Positions 19,302 through 31,819 of a stretch of 64,000 bases of DNA are shown in pieces (position 1 is the first letter of the stretch; the number at the start of each line of letters is the position of its first letter). The translations under genes were made by a program, and so were the position numbers. The notes under the pieces were generated by a model. The model saw only the letters and a list, made by a program, of their open reading frames with translations, did no database searches and was not told the DNA's origin. The DNA comes from Mercurialis annua (lineage: Eukaryota; Streptophyta; Magnoliopsida; Malpighiales; Euphorbiaceae): contig NC_065577.1 of the NCBI RefSeq assembly GCF_937616625.2, positions 20,163,501-20,227,500 of the forward strand, read 5' to 3'.

Positions 19302-22300
19302 TGTATAGCGATTTAAGCCAAATGTTCAGAAACGTTACGAAACAAAACAAAACGTTTCACCTTTTTAGCGATTTAAATCAAACGTTTTGTTTCACCATTT
19401 TAGCAATTTAAGCCAAAAGTTTTAAACGTTTCGCAACAAATCCAAGCGTTTCACTTTTTAGAAATTTAAGCCAAACGTTTACACACGTTACAAAACAAAT
19501 CCAAATGTTTCACCTTTGTAGCGATATAAGCCAAATGTTTACAAACAATACGAAACAAATCCAAACGTTTCACCTTTTTAGCGATTTAAGCCAAACGTTT
19601 ACAAACATTACGAAACAAATCCAAACGTTTCATATTTTGAGCGATTTATGCCAAATGTTTACAAACGTTTACAAACGTTACGAAACAAAACCAAACGTTA
19701 TGAAACAAATCCAAGCGTTTCACCTTTTTAGCAATTTACGCAAAACGTTTACAAACGTTACGAAACAAATCCAAACGTTTCCCCATTTTAGCGATTTAAG
19801 CCAAACGTTTAAAACGTTAAGAAACCAATCCAAACGTTTCACCTTTTTAGCAATTTAAGCCAAACGTTTACAAACGTTTACAAAGGATAGGAAACAAAAC
19901 CAAACGTTTCACATTTTTATCAATTTAAGCCAAACCTTTACAAATGTTTTGAAACAAATCCAAGCGTATACCTTTTTAGCAATATAAGTCAAACGTTTAC
20001 AAACGTTACGAAACAAATACAAACGTTTTCCCATTTTAGCGTGTTAAGCCAAATGTTTACAAACATTACGAAACAAAACCAAACGTTTAAAACGTTACAA
20101 AAAAAATCCAAAGCTTTCAAATTTTTAGCCATTTAAACCAAACGTTTACAAATATTACGGAACAAAAAAAACGTTTCATATTTTTAGCAATTTAAGGCAA
20201 ACGTTTACAAACTTTACTAAACAAATCCAAGCATTTCACCTTTATAGCAAATTAAGCCAAATGTTTGCAAATGTTTCGAAACATTTCAAAGCGTTTCACC
20301 TTTTTAGCAATTTAAGCTTAACGTATACAAATGTTACGAAACAAATCCAAACGTTTCACCTTTTTAGCGACTAAAGCCAAACGTTTACAAAAGTTACTAA
20401 ACAAAACAAAACGTTTCACCTTTTTAGCGAATTAAGCCAAATGTTTAAAACGTTACGAAACAAATCCAAACATTTACAAACATTACGGAACAAAAACAAA
20501 CGTTTCACATTTTTAGCAATTTAAGCGAAACGCTTACAAACGTTATGAAATAATTCCAAACGTTTCACCTTTTTAGCGGTTGATGTCTAACGTTTACAAA
20601 CGTAACGAAACAAATCCAAATGTTTTGCCTTTTTAGCGATTTAAGCCAAACATTTACAATCGTTACGAAAAAATTCAAACGTTTCAACTTTTTAGTGATT
20701 TATGTCAAACGTTTACAAACGTTACAAAACAACGTTTCACCTTTTTAGAGATTTTAGCCAAACGTATACAGACGATAGAAAATAAAACCAAACATTTAAA
20801 ACGTTATGAAACAAATCCAAACGTTTCATATTTTTAGCAATTTAAGAAAAACGTTTACAAATGTTATGAAATAAAACCAATCGTTTCACCTTTTGAGCAA
20901 TTTAAGCCAAACATTTACAAACGTTACGAAACAAATCCAAGAGTTTCACCTTTTTAACAATTTAAGTCAAACATTTACAAACATTACCAAACAACTCCAA
21001 GCATTTCACCTTTTTAGCAATTTAAGCCAAATGTTTACAAACGTTACGAAACAAATCCAAGCGTTTCACCTTTTTAGCGATTTAAGCCAAACATTTACAA
21101 ACGTTACGAAACAAATCCAAACATTTCACCTTTTGCAATTTAAGCAAACGTTTACAAAAGTTACAAAACAAATCCAAATTATTTCACATTTTTAGCGATT
21201 TAGCCGAACGCTTACTAACGTTGCGAAATAAATCCAAACGTTTCACCTTTTTTAGCAATTTAATCCAAACGTTTACAAACTTTACGAAACAAATCCAAAA
21301 TTTTTGCATTTTTAGCAATTTAAGCCAAACGGTTAAAAAATTACAAAACAAATCCAATCGTTTTACATTTTTCGCAATTTAAGCCAAATATTTGCAAACG
21401 TTACGAAACATAACCAAACATTTCACATTTTTAACGATTTAAGCCAAACGTTTATAACGTTACGAAACCAATCCAAACGTTTAAATTGTTACGAAACAAA
21501 TTTACGAAATAAATCCAAACTTTTCACATTTTTAGCGATTTAAGCCAAATGTTTACAAACGTTACGAAATAAATCCAAATGTTTCACCTTTTTAGCGATT
21601 TAAGCCAAACTTTTACAAACATTACGAAACAAATCAAAATGTTTCACCCTTTTACCGATTTATGCCAAACGTTTACAAATGTTATGAAACAAATCCAAGA
21701 GTTTCACCTTTTTTGCGATTTTAGCCAAACATTATAAACGTTACGAAACAAAACCAAACGTTTAAAACTTTTACAAACGTTACGAAACAAAACCAAACGT
21801 TTCACCTTCTTAGCAATTTAAGCCAAACATCTACAAACGTTACGAAACAAATCCAAATGTTTCACCTTTTTTGCAATTAAAGCCAAACGTTTACAAACGT
21901 TAGAAATAAAATCCAAACGTTTTAAACGTTACGAAACAAATCCAAACGTTGCCCCTTTTTAGAAATTTATGCTAAACGTTTACAAACGTTACGAAACAAA
22001 TCCAAACGTTTCACTTGTTTAACAATTTAACCCAAAAGTTTACAAGCGTTACGAAACAAATCCGAACGTTTCACCTTTATAGCGATTTAAGTCAAACGTT
22101 TACAAGTGTTACAGAACAAAAACAAACGTTTCACCTTTTTAGCGATATAAGCCAAACGTTTAAAACGTTTCATAACAAATCAAAGAGTTTCACCTTTTTA
22201 GCAATTTAATCCAAACGTTTACAAAAATTACAAAACAAATCTAAACGTTTCCCCTTTTTAGCGATTTAAGCCAAACGTTTACAAACAGTACGAAAGAAAT

Positions 22301-25300
22301 CCAAACGTTTCACCCTTTTAGCGATTTAAGCCAAACGTTTACAAACGTTACGAAACAAATCCAAACGTTTCACATTTTTAGAGATTTATGCGAAACGTTT
22401 ACAAACGTTACGAAACAAATCCAAGTGTTTCACCTTTTTAGCAATTTAAGTAAAATGTTTACAAACGTTACGGAACAAATCCAAACGTTACGAAACAAAT
22501 CCAAGCGTTTCACCTTTTTAACAATTTAAGTAAAACGTTTACAAACTTTACGAAACAAATCCAAACGTTTCTCCATTTTAGCGATTTATGCCAAACGTTT
22601 AAAACGTTAAGAAACAAATCTAAACGTTTCCCCTTTTTAGCCATTTAAGCCAAATGTTTACAAACCTTACGAAGCAAATCCAAAATTTTCCCCTTTTTAG
22701 CAATTTAAGCCAAACGCTTACAAACATTATGAATCAAATCCAAGAGTTTTACCTTTTTTGCGAATTAAGCAAAACGTTTACAAAATGATACGAAACAAAT
22801 CCAAGCGTTTCACTTTTTTAGCAATATAAGCCAAACGTTTGCAAACGTTAAGAAACAAATCCAAACATTTCACCTTTTTAGCGATTGAAGCCAAACATTT
22901 ACAAATGTTTCGAAACAAAGCCAAACGTTAACAAATGTTACAAAACAAAGCTAAACGTTTACAAAATGATACGAAAAAAATCCAAGCGTTTCCCCAATTT
23001 ATGCCAAACTTTTACAAAGCGTAGGAAACAAAACCATACGTTTCGCCTTTTAATCAATTTAAGCCAAACGTTTATAAACTTTATGAAACATATCCAAGTG
23101 TTTCACCTTTTTAGCAATATAAGCCAAACATTTACAAACATTACGAAAAGAATGCAAACGTTTCCCCATTTTAGCATTTTAAGCCAAACATTTACAAACA
23201 TTTAGAAACAAATCCAAATGTTTCCCCATTTTAGCGATTTAAGACAAACGTTTACAAACATTATGAAACAAAACCAAACATTTAAAACGTTATGAAACAA
23301 ATCTAATGGTTTCACATTTTTAGCCATTTAAACCAAACGTTTACAAACATTACGGAACAAATAAAACGTTTCATATTTGTAGGGATTTAAGCCAAACGTT
23401 TACAAATTTTACTAAACAAATCCAAGCGTTTCACCTTTTTAGCGAATTAAGCCAAACGTTTACAATTGTTACGATACAAATCCAAGCGTTTCCCCTTTTT
23501 AGCAACTTAAGCCAAACGTTTGCAAAATGTTACTAAACAAAATAAAACGTTTCACCTTTTTAGCGAAATAAGCCAAATGTTTAAAACGTTACGAAACAAA
23601 TCCAAACGTTTACATACATTACGGAACAAAAACTAACATTTCACATTTTTAGCAATTTAAGCCAAACGCTTACAAATGTTACGAAATAAAATCAAATGTT
23701 TCAACCTTTTAGCGGTTGATGCCAAACGTTTACAAACGTAACGAAACAAATCCAACTTTTTCACCTCTTTAGAGATTTGAGCCAAACATTTACAATCGTT
23801 ACGAAAAAAAATCCAAACGTTTCACCTTTTTAGCGATTTATGCCAAATGTTTACAAAGGTTACAAAACAACGTTTCACCTTTATAGATATTTTACCCAAA
23901 CGTGTACACACGTTACAAATCAAAACAAAACGTTTAAAACGTTATGAAACAAATCCAAACATTTCACATTTTTAGAGATTTAAGCAAAACGTTTACAAAC
24001 GTTACGAAATAAAACCAAGTGTTTCACCTTTTGAGCAATTTAAGCCAAACGTTTACAAACGTTACGAAACAAATCCAAGCGTTTCACCTTTTTAGCAATT
24101 AAAGCCAAACGTTTACAAACGTTACGAAATAAATCCAAATGTTTCCCCTTTTTAGCGATTCAAGCCAAACGTTTACAAACGTTAATAAACAAATCCAAAC
24201 GTTTCACCTTTTTAGCGATTTAAGCCAAACGTTTACAAACGTTACTAAAAAATCCAAACGTTTCACCGTTTGCGATTTAAGCCAAACATTTACAAAAGTT
24301 ACAAAAGAAATCAAAACGTTTCACCTTTTTAGCAATCTAAGCCGAACGTTTACAAACGTTGCAAAAAAATCCAAATGTTTCACCTTTTTTTGCAATTTAA
24401 GCCAAACGTTATCAAACTTTACGAAACAAATTCAAATGTTTCACATTTATAGCAATTTAAGCCAAATGGTTAAAAAAGTTCCGAAACAAATTCAAACGTT
24501 TACAAATGTTACGAAACAAATCCAATCGTTTCACCTTTTTAGCAATTTAAGCCAAATATTTGCAAATGTTACAAAACATAACCAAACATTTCACCTTTTT
24601 AACGATTTAAGCCAAACGTTTATAACGTTACGAAACCAATACAAACGTTTAAAACGTTACGAAACTAATATACGAAATAAATCCAAACATTTCACATTTT
24701 TTGCAATTTAACCCAAATGTTTACAAACGTTACGAAGCAAATCCAAACGTTTCACCATTTTAGTGACTTAAGCCTCACTTTTACAAACTTTATGAAACAA
24801 ATCCAAATGATTCACCTTTTTAGCGATTTAAGCCAAACGTTACGAAACAAATCCAAGCGTTTTACCTTTTGAGCGATTTTAGCCAAACATTTATAAACGT
24901 TACGAAACAAAACCAAACGTTTAAACGTTTACAAACGTTACGAAATGTTTCATATTTTTAGCGATTTAATCCAAATGTTTAAAAACGCTACGAAACAAAC
25001 CCAAACGTTTCACCTTTTTAGCAATTTATGCCAAACGTCTATAGACGTTACGAAATAAATCCAAATGTTTCACCTTTTTAGCGATTTAAGCCAAACCTTA
25101 ACAAACGTTACAAATCAAATCCAAATGTTTTAAACGTTACGAAACAAATCCAAACGTTTCCCCTTTTTAGCAATTTAAGCCAAACGTTTACAAACGTTAC
25201 GAAACAAATCCAAACGTTTCACCTGTATAGCGATTTAAGCCAAATGTTCACAAACGTTACGAAACAAATCAAAATGTTTCACCTTTTTAGTGATTTCAAT

Positions 25301-26443
25301 CAAACGTTTACAAGTGTAATGGAACAAAAACAAACTTTTCACCATTTTAGCAAGTTTTAAACGTTTCGCAACAAATCCAAGCGTTTCACTTTTTAGAAAT
25401 TTAAGCCAAAAGAATACAAACGTTACGAAACAAATCAAAACGTTTCCCCTTTTTAGCGATTTAAACCAAACGTTTACAAACAATACGAAACAAATCCAAA
25501 CATTTCACCTTTTTAGCGATTTAAGCCAAACATTTACAAACATTTACAAACATTACGAAACAAATCCAAACGTTTCACATTTTGAGCGATTTATGCCAAA
25601 CGATTACAAACGTTACAAAACAAAACCAAACGTTATGAAACAAATCCAAGCGTTTCACCTTTTTAGCAATTTACGCAATATGTTTACAAACGTTACGAAA
25701 CAAATCCAAACATTTCCCCATTTTAGCGTTTTAAGCCAAACGTTTACAAACGTTACGAAACAAAACCAAACGTTTAAAACGTTACAAAAAAAATCCAAAG
25801 ATTTCAAATTTTTTAGCTATTTAAACCAAACGTTTACAAACATTACGGAACAAACAAACGTTTCATATTTTTAGCAATTTAAGCCAAACTATTACAAACT
25901 TTACTAAACAAATCCAAGCATTTCACCTTTTTAGCAAATTAAGCCAAATGTTTACAAATGTTTCGAAACATATCTAGCGTTTCACCTTTTTAGCAATTTA
26001 AGCTTAACGTATACAAATGTTACGAAACAAATCCAAACGTTTCCCCTTTTTAGCGACTAAAGCCAAACGTTTACAAACGTTACTAATCAAAATAAAACGT
26101 TTCACCTTTTTAGCGAATTAAGCCAAATGTTTAAAACGTTATGAAACAAATCCAAACGTTTACAAACATTACGGAACAAAAACAAACGTTTCACATTTTT
26201 AGCAATTTAAGCCAAACGCTTACAAACTTACGAAATAATTCCAAACGTTTCACCTTTTTAGCGGTTGATGCCAAACATTTACAAACGTAACGAAACAAAT
26301 CCAAATGTTTCACCTTTTTAGTGATTTAAGACAAACATTTACAATCGTTACGAAAAAATTCAAATGTTTCAACTTTTTAGCGATTTATGCTAAACGTTTA
26401 CAAACGTTACAAAACAACGTTTTACCTTTTGAGCAATTTAAAC
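19302..26443 (+). repeat. 60-bp satellite, array 1 (about 119 monomers)
   Basis: Head-to-tail monomers of 60 bp. In the register starting TTTCACC the consensus continues with TTTTTAGCGATTTAAGCC, then three AAACG-type motifs. ACGT palindromes fall at monomer positions 28, 38 and 58, CpGs at 15, 29, 39, 44 and 59. Many monomers have CA or TG at these sites; shorter monomers lack part of the TTACAAACG segment. Open frames on both strands arise because 60 is a multiple of 3. The array begins against the CACTA end and stops at an inverted LTR. Confidence 0.97.
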
Positions 26444-28495
26444 TGTCACGACCCATATTCATGAATCGCGACCGGCGCTAGGGTATGGGTAATATAGTAC
26501 CGAAACCCGTAGCTAGCCTTTTAATTAACACATAAACACATAAACCTGCAGAAAACCAATGCTCGGGGGCAACCGAGACTTCAGCCTAAATCTAGCAGAT
26601 ATAATATTCAACAGATAATATAACATGCTTATCCAATTCGAAATCTAAAATAGATTTATCATAAACCAATGTAAATAATATAACATGCCCAAGCAATATA
26701 ACCAGTCGAACCAATCCGAAAAATTGTCTAATAATAATAAAGACGTCTAGTTACTACTGCGGTCTAAGAATAAAACAGTTTTACAGTTTTATTAAAATAA
26801 AAGGAACCTCCGAGGAAATGTAAATGCGGAGATCACCAGACTCTCTCAGATCATAACCCTGGGGAAAATTGGGAAAACAACGGGGTCAGATATACTGAGA
26901 TGAGTTCATACCACTATTTACATTTATTAAGTGGAAAACCTTTAAAACGTTTAAAACATTTAATAATGATATTACAGATAATAGTTGGAACCCTAATCCA
27001 CAATTCTAAATAATAATCATAATCCAATAGGTCTGGTCCCGAGAGCTGAGCTACACCGAGTTACCACTGACCACACTTATACCAGAGTCCCGAGAGCTGA
27101 GCTACACCGAGTTACTCTACCTGGTCCCGAGAGCTACGCTCACACCGAGTTACCATATCTCCATATATACCTTACCCAGATCAATACCGGTGCGGACGCA
27201 GTCCTAATGATGCCCATTAGGTAGCACGTTCCAACTAAGAGCCATAATATAAAAACAGTTCGAAATATACGTACAGTATATATATTTAATATTAAAATAA
27301 CAATTTACTTAATAAAGCGGTAAATAGTAAATATAAACTCACTGCTTGCTAATCCGCGTGAAATACCGGCAAACAACTAACTCTGGTTCGCCTCTGAAGC
27401 ACGAACAGTAGACGAGTCTAGACAAATAAAATAATTATTAAAATCAGACCCTAACTCTAGAGAGTACTAGACACCACATAAGACTAGCACAATTAACACG
27501 TAGTAATTAGACAATCCAAAGTAACACAAATATATCCAAAAGATAATAAAGCCCAATTAATATAAGTCTATTGAGTTCTCGCTTATAATTCAATTTATAA
27601 ATATTATTTAATAACTTTAAATAATAAATAATTTCCAAACAGTGGGTTAGCCGAGTTATCATAAACTACCAAGCTAACCTCACTTGTCGGGCGACCCAAG
27701 TCTAACCCGATTCAAAACGTTTATCAAATATAAACCCAAGTTTATATTTATAAAACAATGTAACAAAATAATAATCCATTTTAAATGCGGAACTCAATAA
27801 CTTCAATTTCAAGTAATCCAAGTTACACCCCAAAAATCTAACCATTATAAGTTTATAAAAGTTTAGGGACTAAATTGCACTTTAGCCAATTAGGGACTAA
27901 ACTGTACTTTTGCCAATTAGGGACTAAATTATACTTTAGCCAATTTGCTATTCAAAATCAAAATAATTGCTTTTGTTTATAATTAAAACCCTATATAAAG
28001 TTACTAATCAAAAATCCACTTAATAAGGTTATAACTTAGTTCAGGGGCTAAATTGTAATTTAGCCAAACTTTTAATATTTGAAAATAAATATATTTACCC
28101 GAGTGATTATATTAACTTAAGTTTGTAAAACACTTATCGTTACAATTTACCAAATTATAATTTAATGTGAAATTCAAATTATTATCAAACAATTCAATAG
28201 GTAAATAACTTGAAGGACCCATTTGCTTTAACATAAATATTTTGATAATCATAATGGCTAATTAGCCATCCCTTTCGTTTAAAACAAACAGATTCCCTCC
28301 CTTAACCCATGAATTGCAGAAACCCATTTTCATACACCTTAAGCATTTAATACTCATGCTAACCTTAATCATGAACATCAAACTCCAACGCCTAACCAAA
28401 TCCAAGGTAAACCGAAGTAATGAGAACAAGAATTTTCAAGCAAAGATTACACGGAATCATTCAAAGAAACTCAACCACGACAACAATTAAATGAT
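26444..28495 (-). mobile_element. Truncated LTR of the copy A/B family, - strand
   Basis: Begins TGTCACGACCC, the complement of the LTR end GGGTCGTGACA, and follows the LTR of copy A backwards (including the TTTAGTCCCTAA and GTAACTCGGTGT repeats). About 2.05 kb of an LTR expected to be 3.1 kb is present; its far end meets a + strand LTR at about 28496-28517. The left flank is satellite at monomer position 24. No coding region is attached to it. Confidence 0.8.
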
Positions 28496-28516
28496 GGTAT
28501 TAATTATAAACAAAAG

Positions 28517-30101
28517 TAAGTTTTTGATTAGTAACGTTATATTTGGTATTAATTATAAACAAAAGTAATTAATTTGATTTAAATATCAAATTGGCTAAAG
28601 TACAATTTAGTCCCTAAATTGGAAAAAGTACAGTTTAGTCCCTAATTGGCTAAAGTACAATTTAGTCCTAAACTTTATTAAACTTAAAATGGTTAGATTT
28701 TTGGGTTGTAACTTGGGTTACTTGAAATTTAAGTTATTGAGTTCTGCTTTTAATATGGTTTATTATTTTATGGAATTATTTTATAAATATAAACTCGGGT
28801 TTATATTTGATAAACGTTTTGAGTCGGGTTATACTTGGGTCACCCGACAAGTGAGGTTAGCCTGGTAATTATTGGTAACTCGGCTAACCCACTATTTGGA
28901 AATTAATTATTATTTAAATATTTTTATATAATATTTGTAAAATGGATATTTAAACGAGAACTCAATAGACTTGTATTAATTGGACTTTATTACCTATTGG
29001 GTATTTTTGTGTTGTTCTGGATTGTTTAATTCCGACGTGTTATTTGTGCTAGTCCTATGTGGTGTCTAGTACTCTCTAGAGTTAGGGTCTGTTTTTAATA
29101 ATTATTTTATTTGTCTAGACCCGTCTACTGTTCGTGCTTCAGAGGCGAACCAGGATTAGTTGCTTGCCGGTTATCACGTGGATTAGCAAGCAGTGAGTTT
29201 GTACTTACTATTTACCGCTTTATTAAGTAAATTGTTATTTTAATATTAAATATATATATTGTACGTATATTACGAACTGTTTTATATTATGGCTCTTAGT
29301 TGGAACATGCTACCTAATGGGCATCATTAGGATTGCGTGCGCACCGGTAATGATCTCGGTAAGGTATTTATGGAAATGTGGTAACTCGGTGTGAGCATAG
29401 CTCTCAGGACCAAATAGAGTAACTCAGTGTAGCACAGCTCTCGGGACTCTGGATATGGTAAAAGTGTGGTCAGTGGTAACTCGGTGTAGCTCAACTCTCG
29501 GGACCAGGCCTATTGGATTATGTTTATTATTTAGAATTATGGATTAAGGTTCCAACTACTATTCGTAATATCGTGGTTAAATGTTTTAAACGTTTTAAAG
29601 GTTTTCCACTTGATAAATATAAATAGTGGTATAAACTCATCTCAGTATATCTGACCCCGTTGTTTTCCCAATTTTTCACAGGGTTATGATCTGAGAGAGT
29701 CTGGTGATCTCCGCATTTACTTTTCCTCAGAGGTTCCTTTTATTTTAGTAGAACTATCAACTATTTTATTCTTAGACCGCAGTAGTTGACTAGACGTCTT
29801 TATTTTATTACAGTTGTTTGTCGGATTAGTCCGACTGGATATATTGCTTTGGCATGTTTATACTGTTTACTCTATTTGCTTTTTTGCCATATTGGAGACT
29901 CGTAGTTGAACGAGTATTTATAATATTAAATGTTGAATATTATAACTGCTAGAATTAGGCTGAAGTCTCGGTTTCCCCCGAGCTTAGTTTTCTTGCAGGT
30001 TTATTATAATTGTATGTTAACCGAAAGGCTAGCTACGGGTTTTAGTACTACATTACCCATACCCTAGTGCCGGTCACGATTCACGAAAATGGGTCGTGAC
30101 A
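28517..30101 (+). repeat. 5' LTR of copy B, 5'-truncated
   Basis: Matches copy A 341-1731 plus 13302-13479 and holds the uninterrupted insertion site of the Tat element at 29920-29924. One of the GTAACTCGGTGT repeat units carries an extra stretch (about 29460-29476) that copy A lacks. Confidence 0.88.
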
Positions 30102-30105
30102 AACT

Positions 30106-30117
30106 TGGTATCAGAGC
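30106..30117 (+). other. Primer binding site of copy B
   Basis: TGGTATCAGAGC, four bases after the LTR end, identical to the site in copy A. The untranslated leader 30118-30430 follows without a gene. Confidence 0.95.
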
Positions 30118-30430
30118 TTTGGTTTCAAACCAAGGCCAATTGGTTGCGATGTGTTTACTCTGCTAAGTATGGTTTTGTCTTAGGAACTACTGCAGATATA
30201 GGTTTCAAACGTCATCTTTTGATTTTTAAAACATTTTGCCTACATCAATAGGATTGCGTCGAGCCGGTCATTATATGTTGATTAATGCTTTTGATAGTTG
30301 TTGTTATTTCACTTGGGTGAACATTTTAATGTTGTTGATTTCTCGGGAAATCCTAATTATTACTTGCTTTGTTTCATACTTGGGTATGAATTATGTGTTA
30401 TTTAAATTGTTTTTGTTCAATTCTTAGGAT

Positions 30431-31819
30431 ATGGACAACGTTGTTCGTACTCGTGCTCATGTTGCGGCAGAGCAAGAAGTTGAGGCTGATGATGCGATTT
30501 CCGTGGAAGTCGATCAGAACGTACCACCAGTTCAAGCAAATGCTGGACATGGTAGAGGTAGAGGTGCTGGCAGAGGTAGAGGTGCTGGTAGAGGCAGAGG
30601 AGCTAGTGTTGATAGAGGTGGAGCTAGAGGACGTGGTGCAGCAGGTGTTCACGCACCGAATGTGCAGCAGGCACCAGAGGTGCAACAGGCACCAAACATG
30701 CAGGCGTTTGACTTCACTACTTTCTTGGCTAGCATTGTCGAGATGCAGAACAACCAGCCTCTTCTGTAGAATCAGTGTACTGTATTGGGTCAGTTAGCGT
30801 AGTAACAGCAACCTCAGGCTGGTGCTATAGCTGGTATGGGTGGACTTGCTGGTGTCGATCATATCCCGACAGACATAGAGGTGGTGATGACCTACACGAA
30901 GTTGACTCCGACTTCATTTGACGGCACTGGGATGCTCTTGAATTTTTGGAGGAGTTTGAGTACAACAGTCAGAGAATTCAGGCTATTGATCGCCAATCAG
31001 TTATGCTTGTGGAGATGTCGCTGAAGGGTCCAGCAAAGGACTTGTTTCGCGATAACATCAGGCCAGAGATGGCTGCATTGACTTGGGCTGAGTTTGTGAA
31101 CAGGGTCAGAGGTTACTATCTACCCATTTCTATTACTGAGAATTTCAGAGAAAAGTTGCTAAATTTGAAGAAATGGGATAGATCAGTGACAGACTACACT
31201 ACAAAGTTTGTCCGTTTGGGGCGGTTTGCTACAGATCTACAGGGTGATCGAGGGCGAGTGAACGACCGCTATGTTAGGGGTTTAGGCTCAGAATTTCTTC
31301 CCTTGCTGATAGAGACAAACATGGAGTTCTCTCGAGTAGTGGATAGTGCTCGTCGGATGGAGAGCTCATTGGTTCAGTTTGGGACGATCTCTGACCCTTT
31401 CCAGAATCAGAAGGGAAAGAGTGATCTTTCTAGTGGGGGGGGGGGGGCAGCAGACCCCAACGCAGCATGGTAGTGTAAGTTACTACAACGGCTCTTCTCA
31501 GGCCAATAGGGGGAGTCGTCGGACGCAAAACAAGGGGAGGCATAGTGCTAGTAGTTCTCCGTACAGTTCTAGCAGCAGTGGGAGTAACCATGGTTCAGGA
31601 CACGCGTACAGTGGTGGATCGAGCATTTCGTTCCGCCAGAATTTCAGACGCAGGCATTATGGTCAGTGCCACTTAGCTCCTGGAGGTTGTTTCTCTTGTG
31701 GCCAGCCGAGTCATTTCTCCAGGCAGTGTCCGACATCTGGGCAGCAGATGTCTAACTCCAGTGGGGCGCAGTCGTCTTACCAGCAACAGAGACCTGCATT
31801 TACACAGTTTGTAGGGTAG
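30431..31819 (+). pseudogene. gag of copy B
   Basis: Same arrangement as in copy A: ATG 30431, RG-rich tract, TAG at 30767-30769 and 30800-30802 (followed here by an extra TAA), frameshift near 30933, capsid part (MSLKGPAKDLFRDNI onward), and a frameshift at a run of 13 G (31435-31447) where copy A has GGGAGGG. A complete zinc knuckle [14 protein letters not shown] lies near 31690-31730. The region after it is rich in Gly/Arg (GGQRGRGSGRRGFGGRG) and is missing from copy A. A TAG at 31817-31819 ends the last frame. Confidence 0.88.

Noticed and set aside
24139..24711. Long open frames in the satellite, e.g. 190 codons with a 20-residue repeat such as TFHLFSDLSQTFTNV
   Set aside because: The monomer is 60 bp, a multiple of three, and lacks stops in some frames on both strands; the frames start and end at random decay points and occur in all four arrays.
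19302..26443. CRISPR-like array
   Set aside because: The 60-bp units are contiguous variants without unique spacers, and the context is a plant genome.
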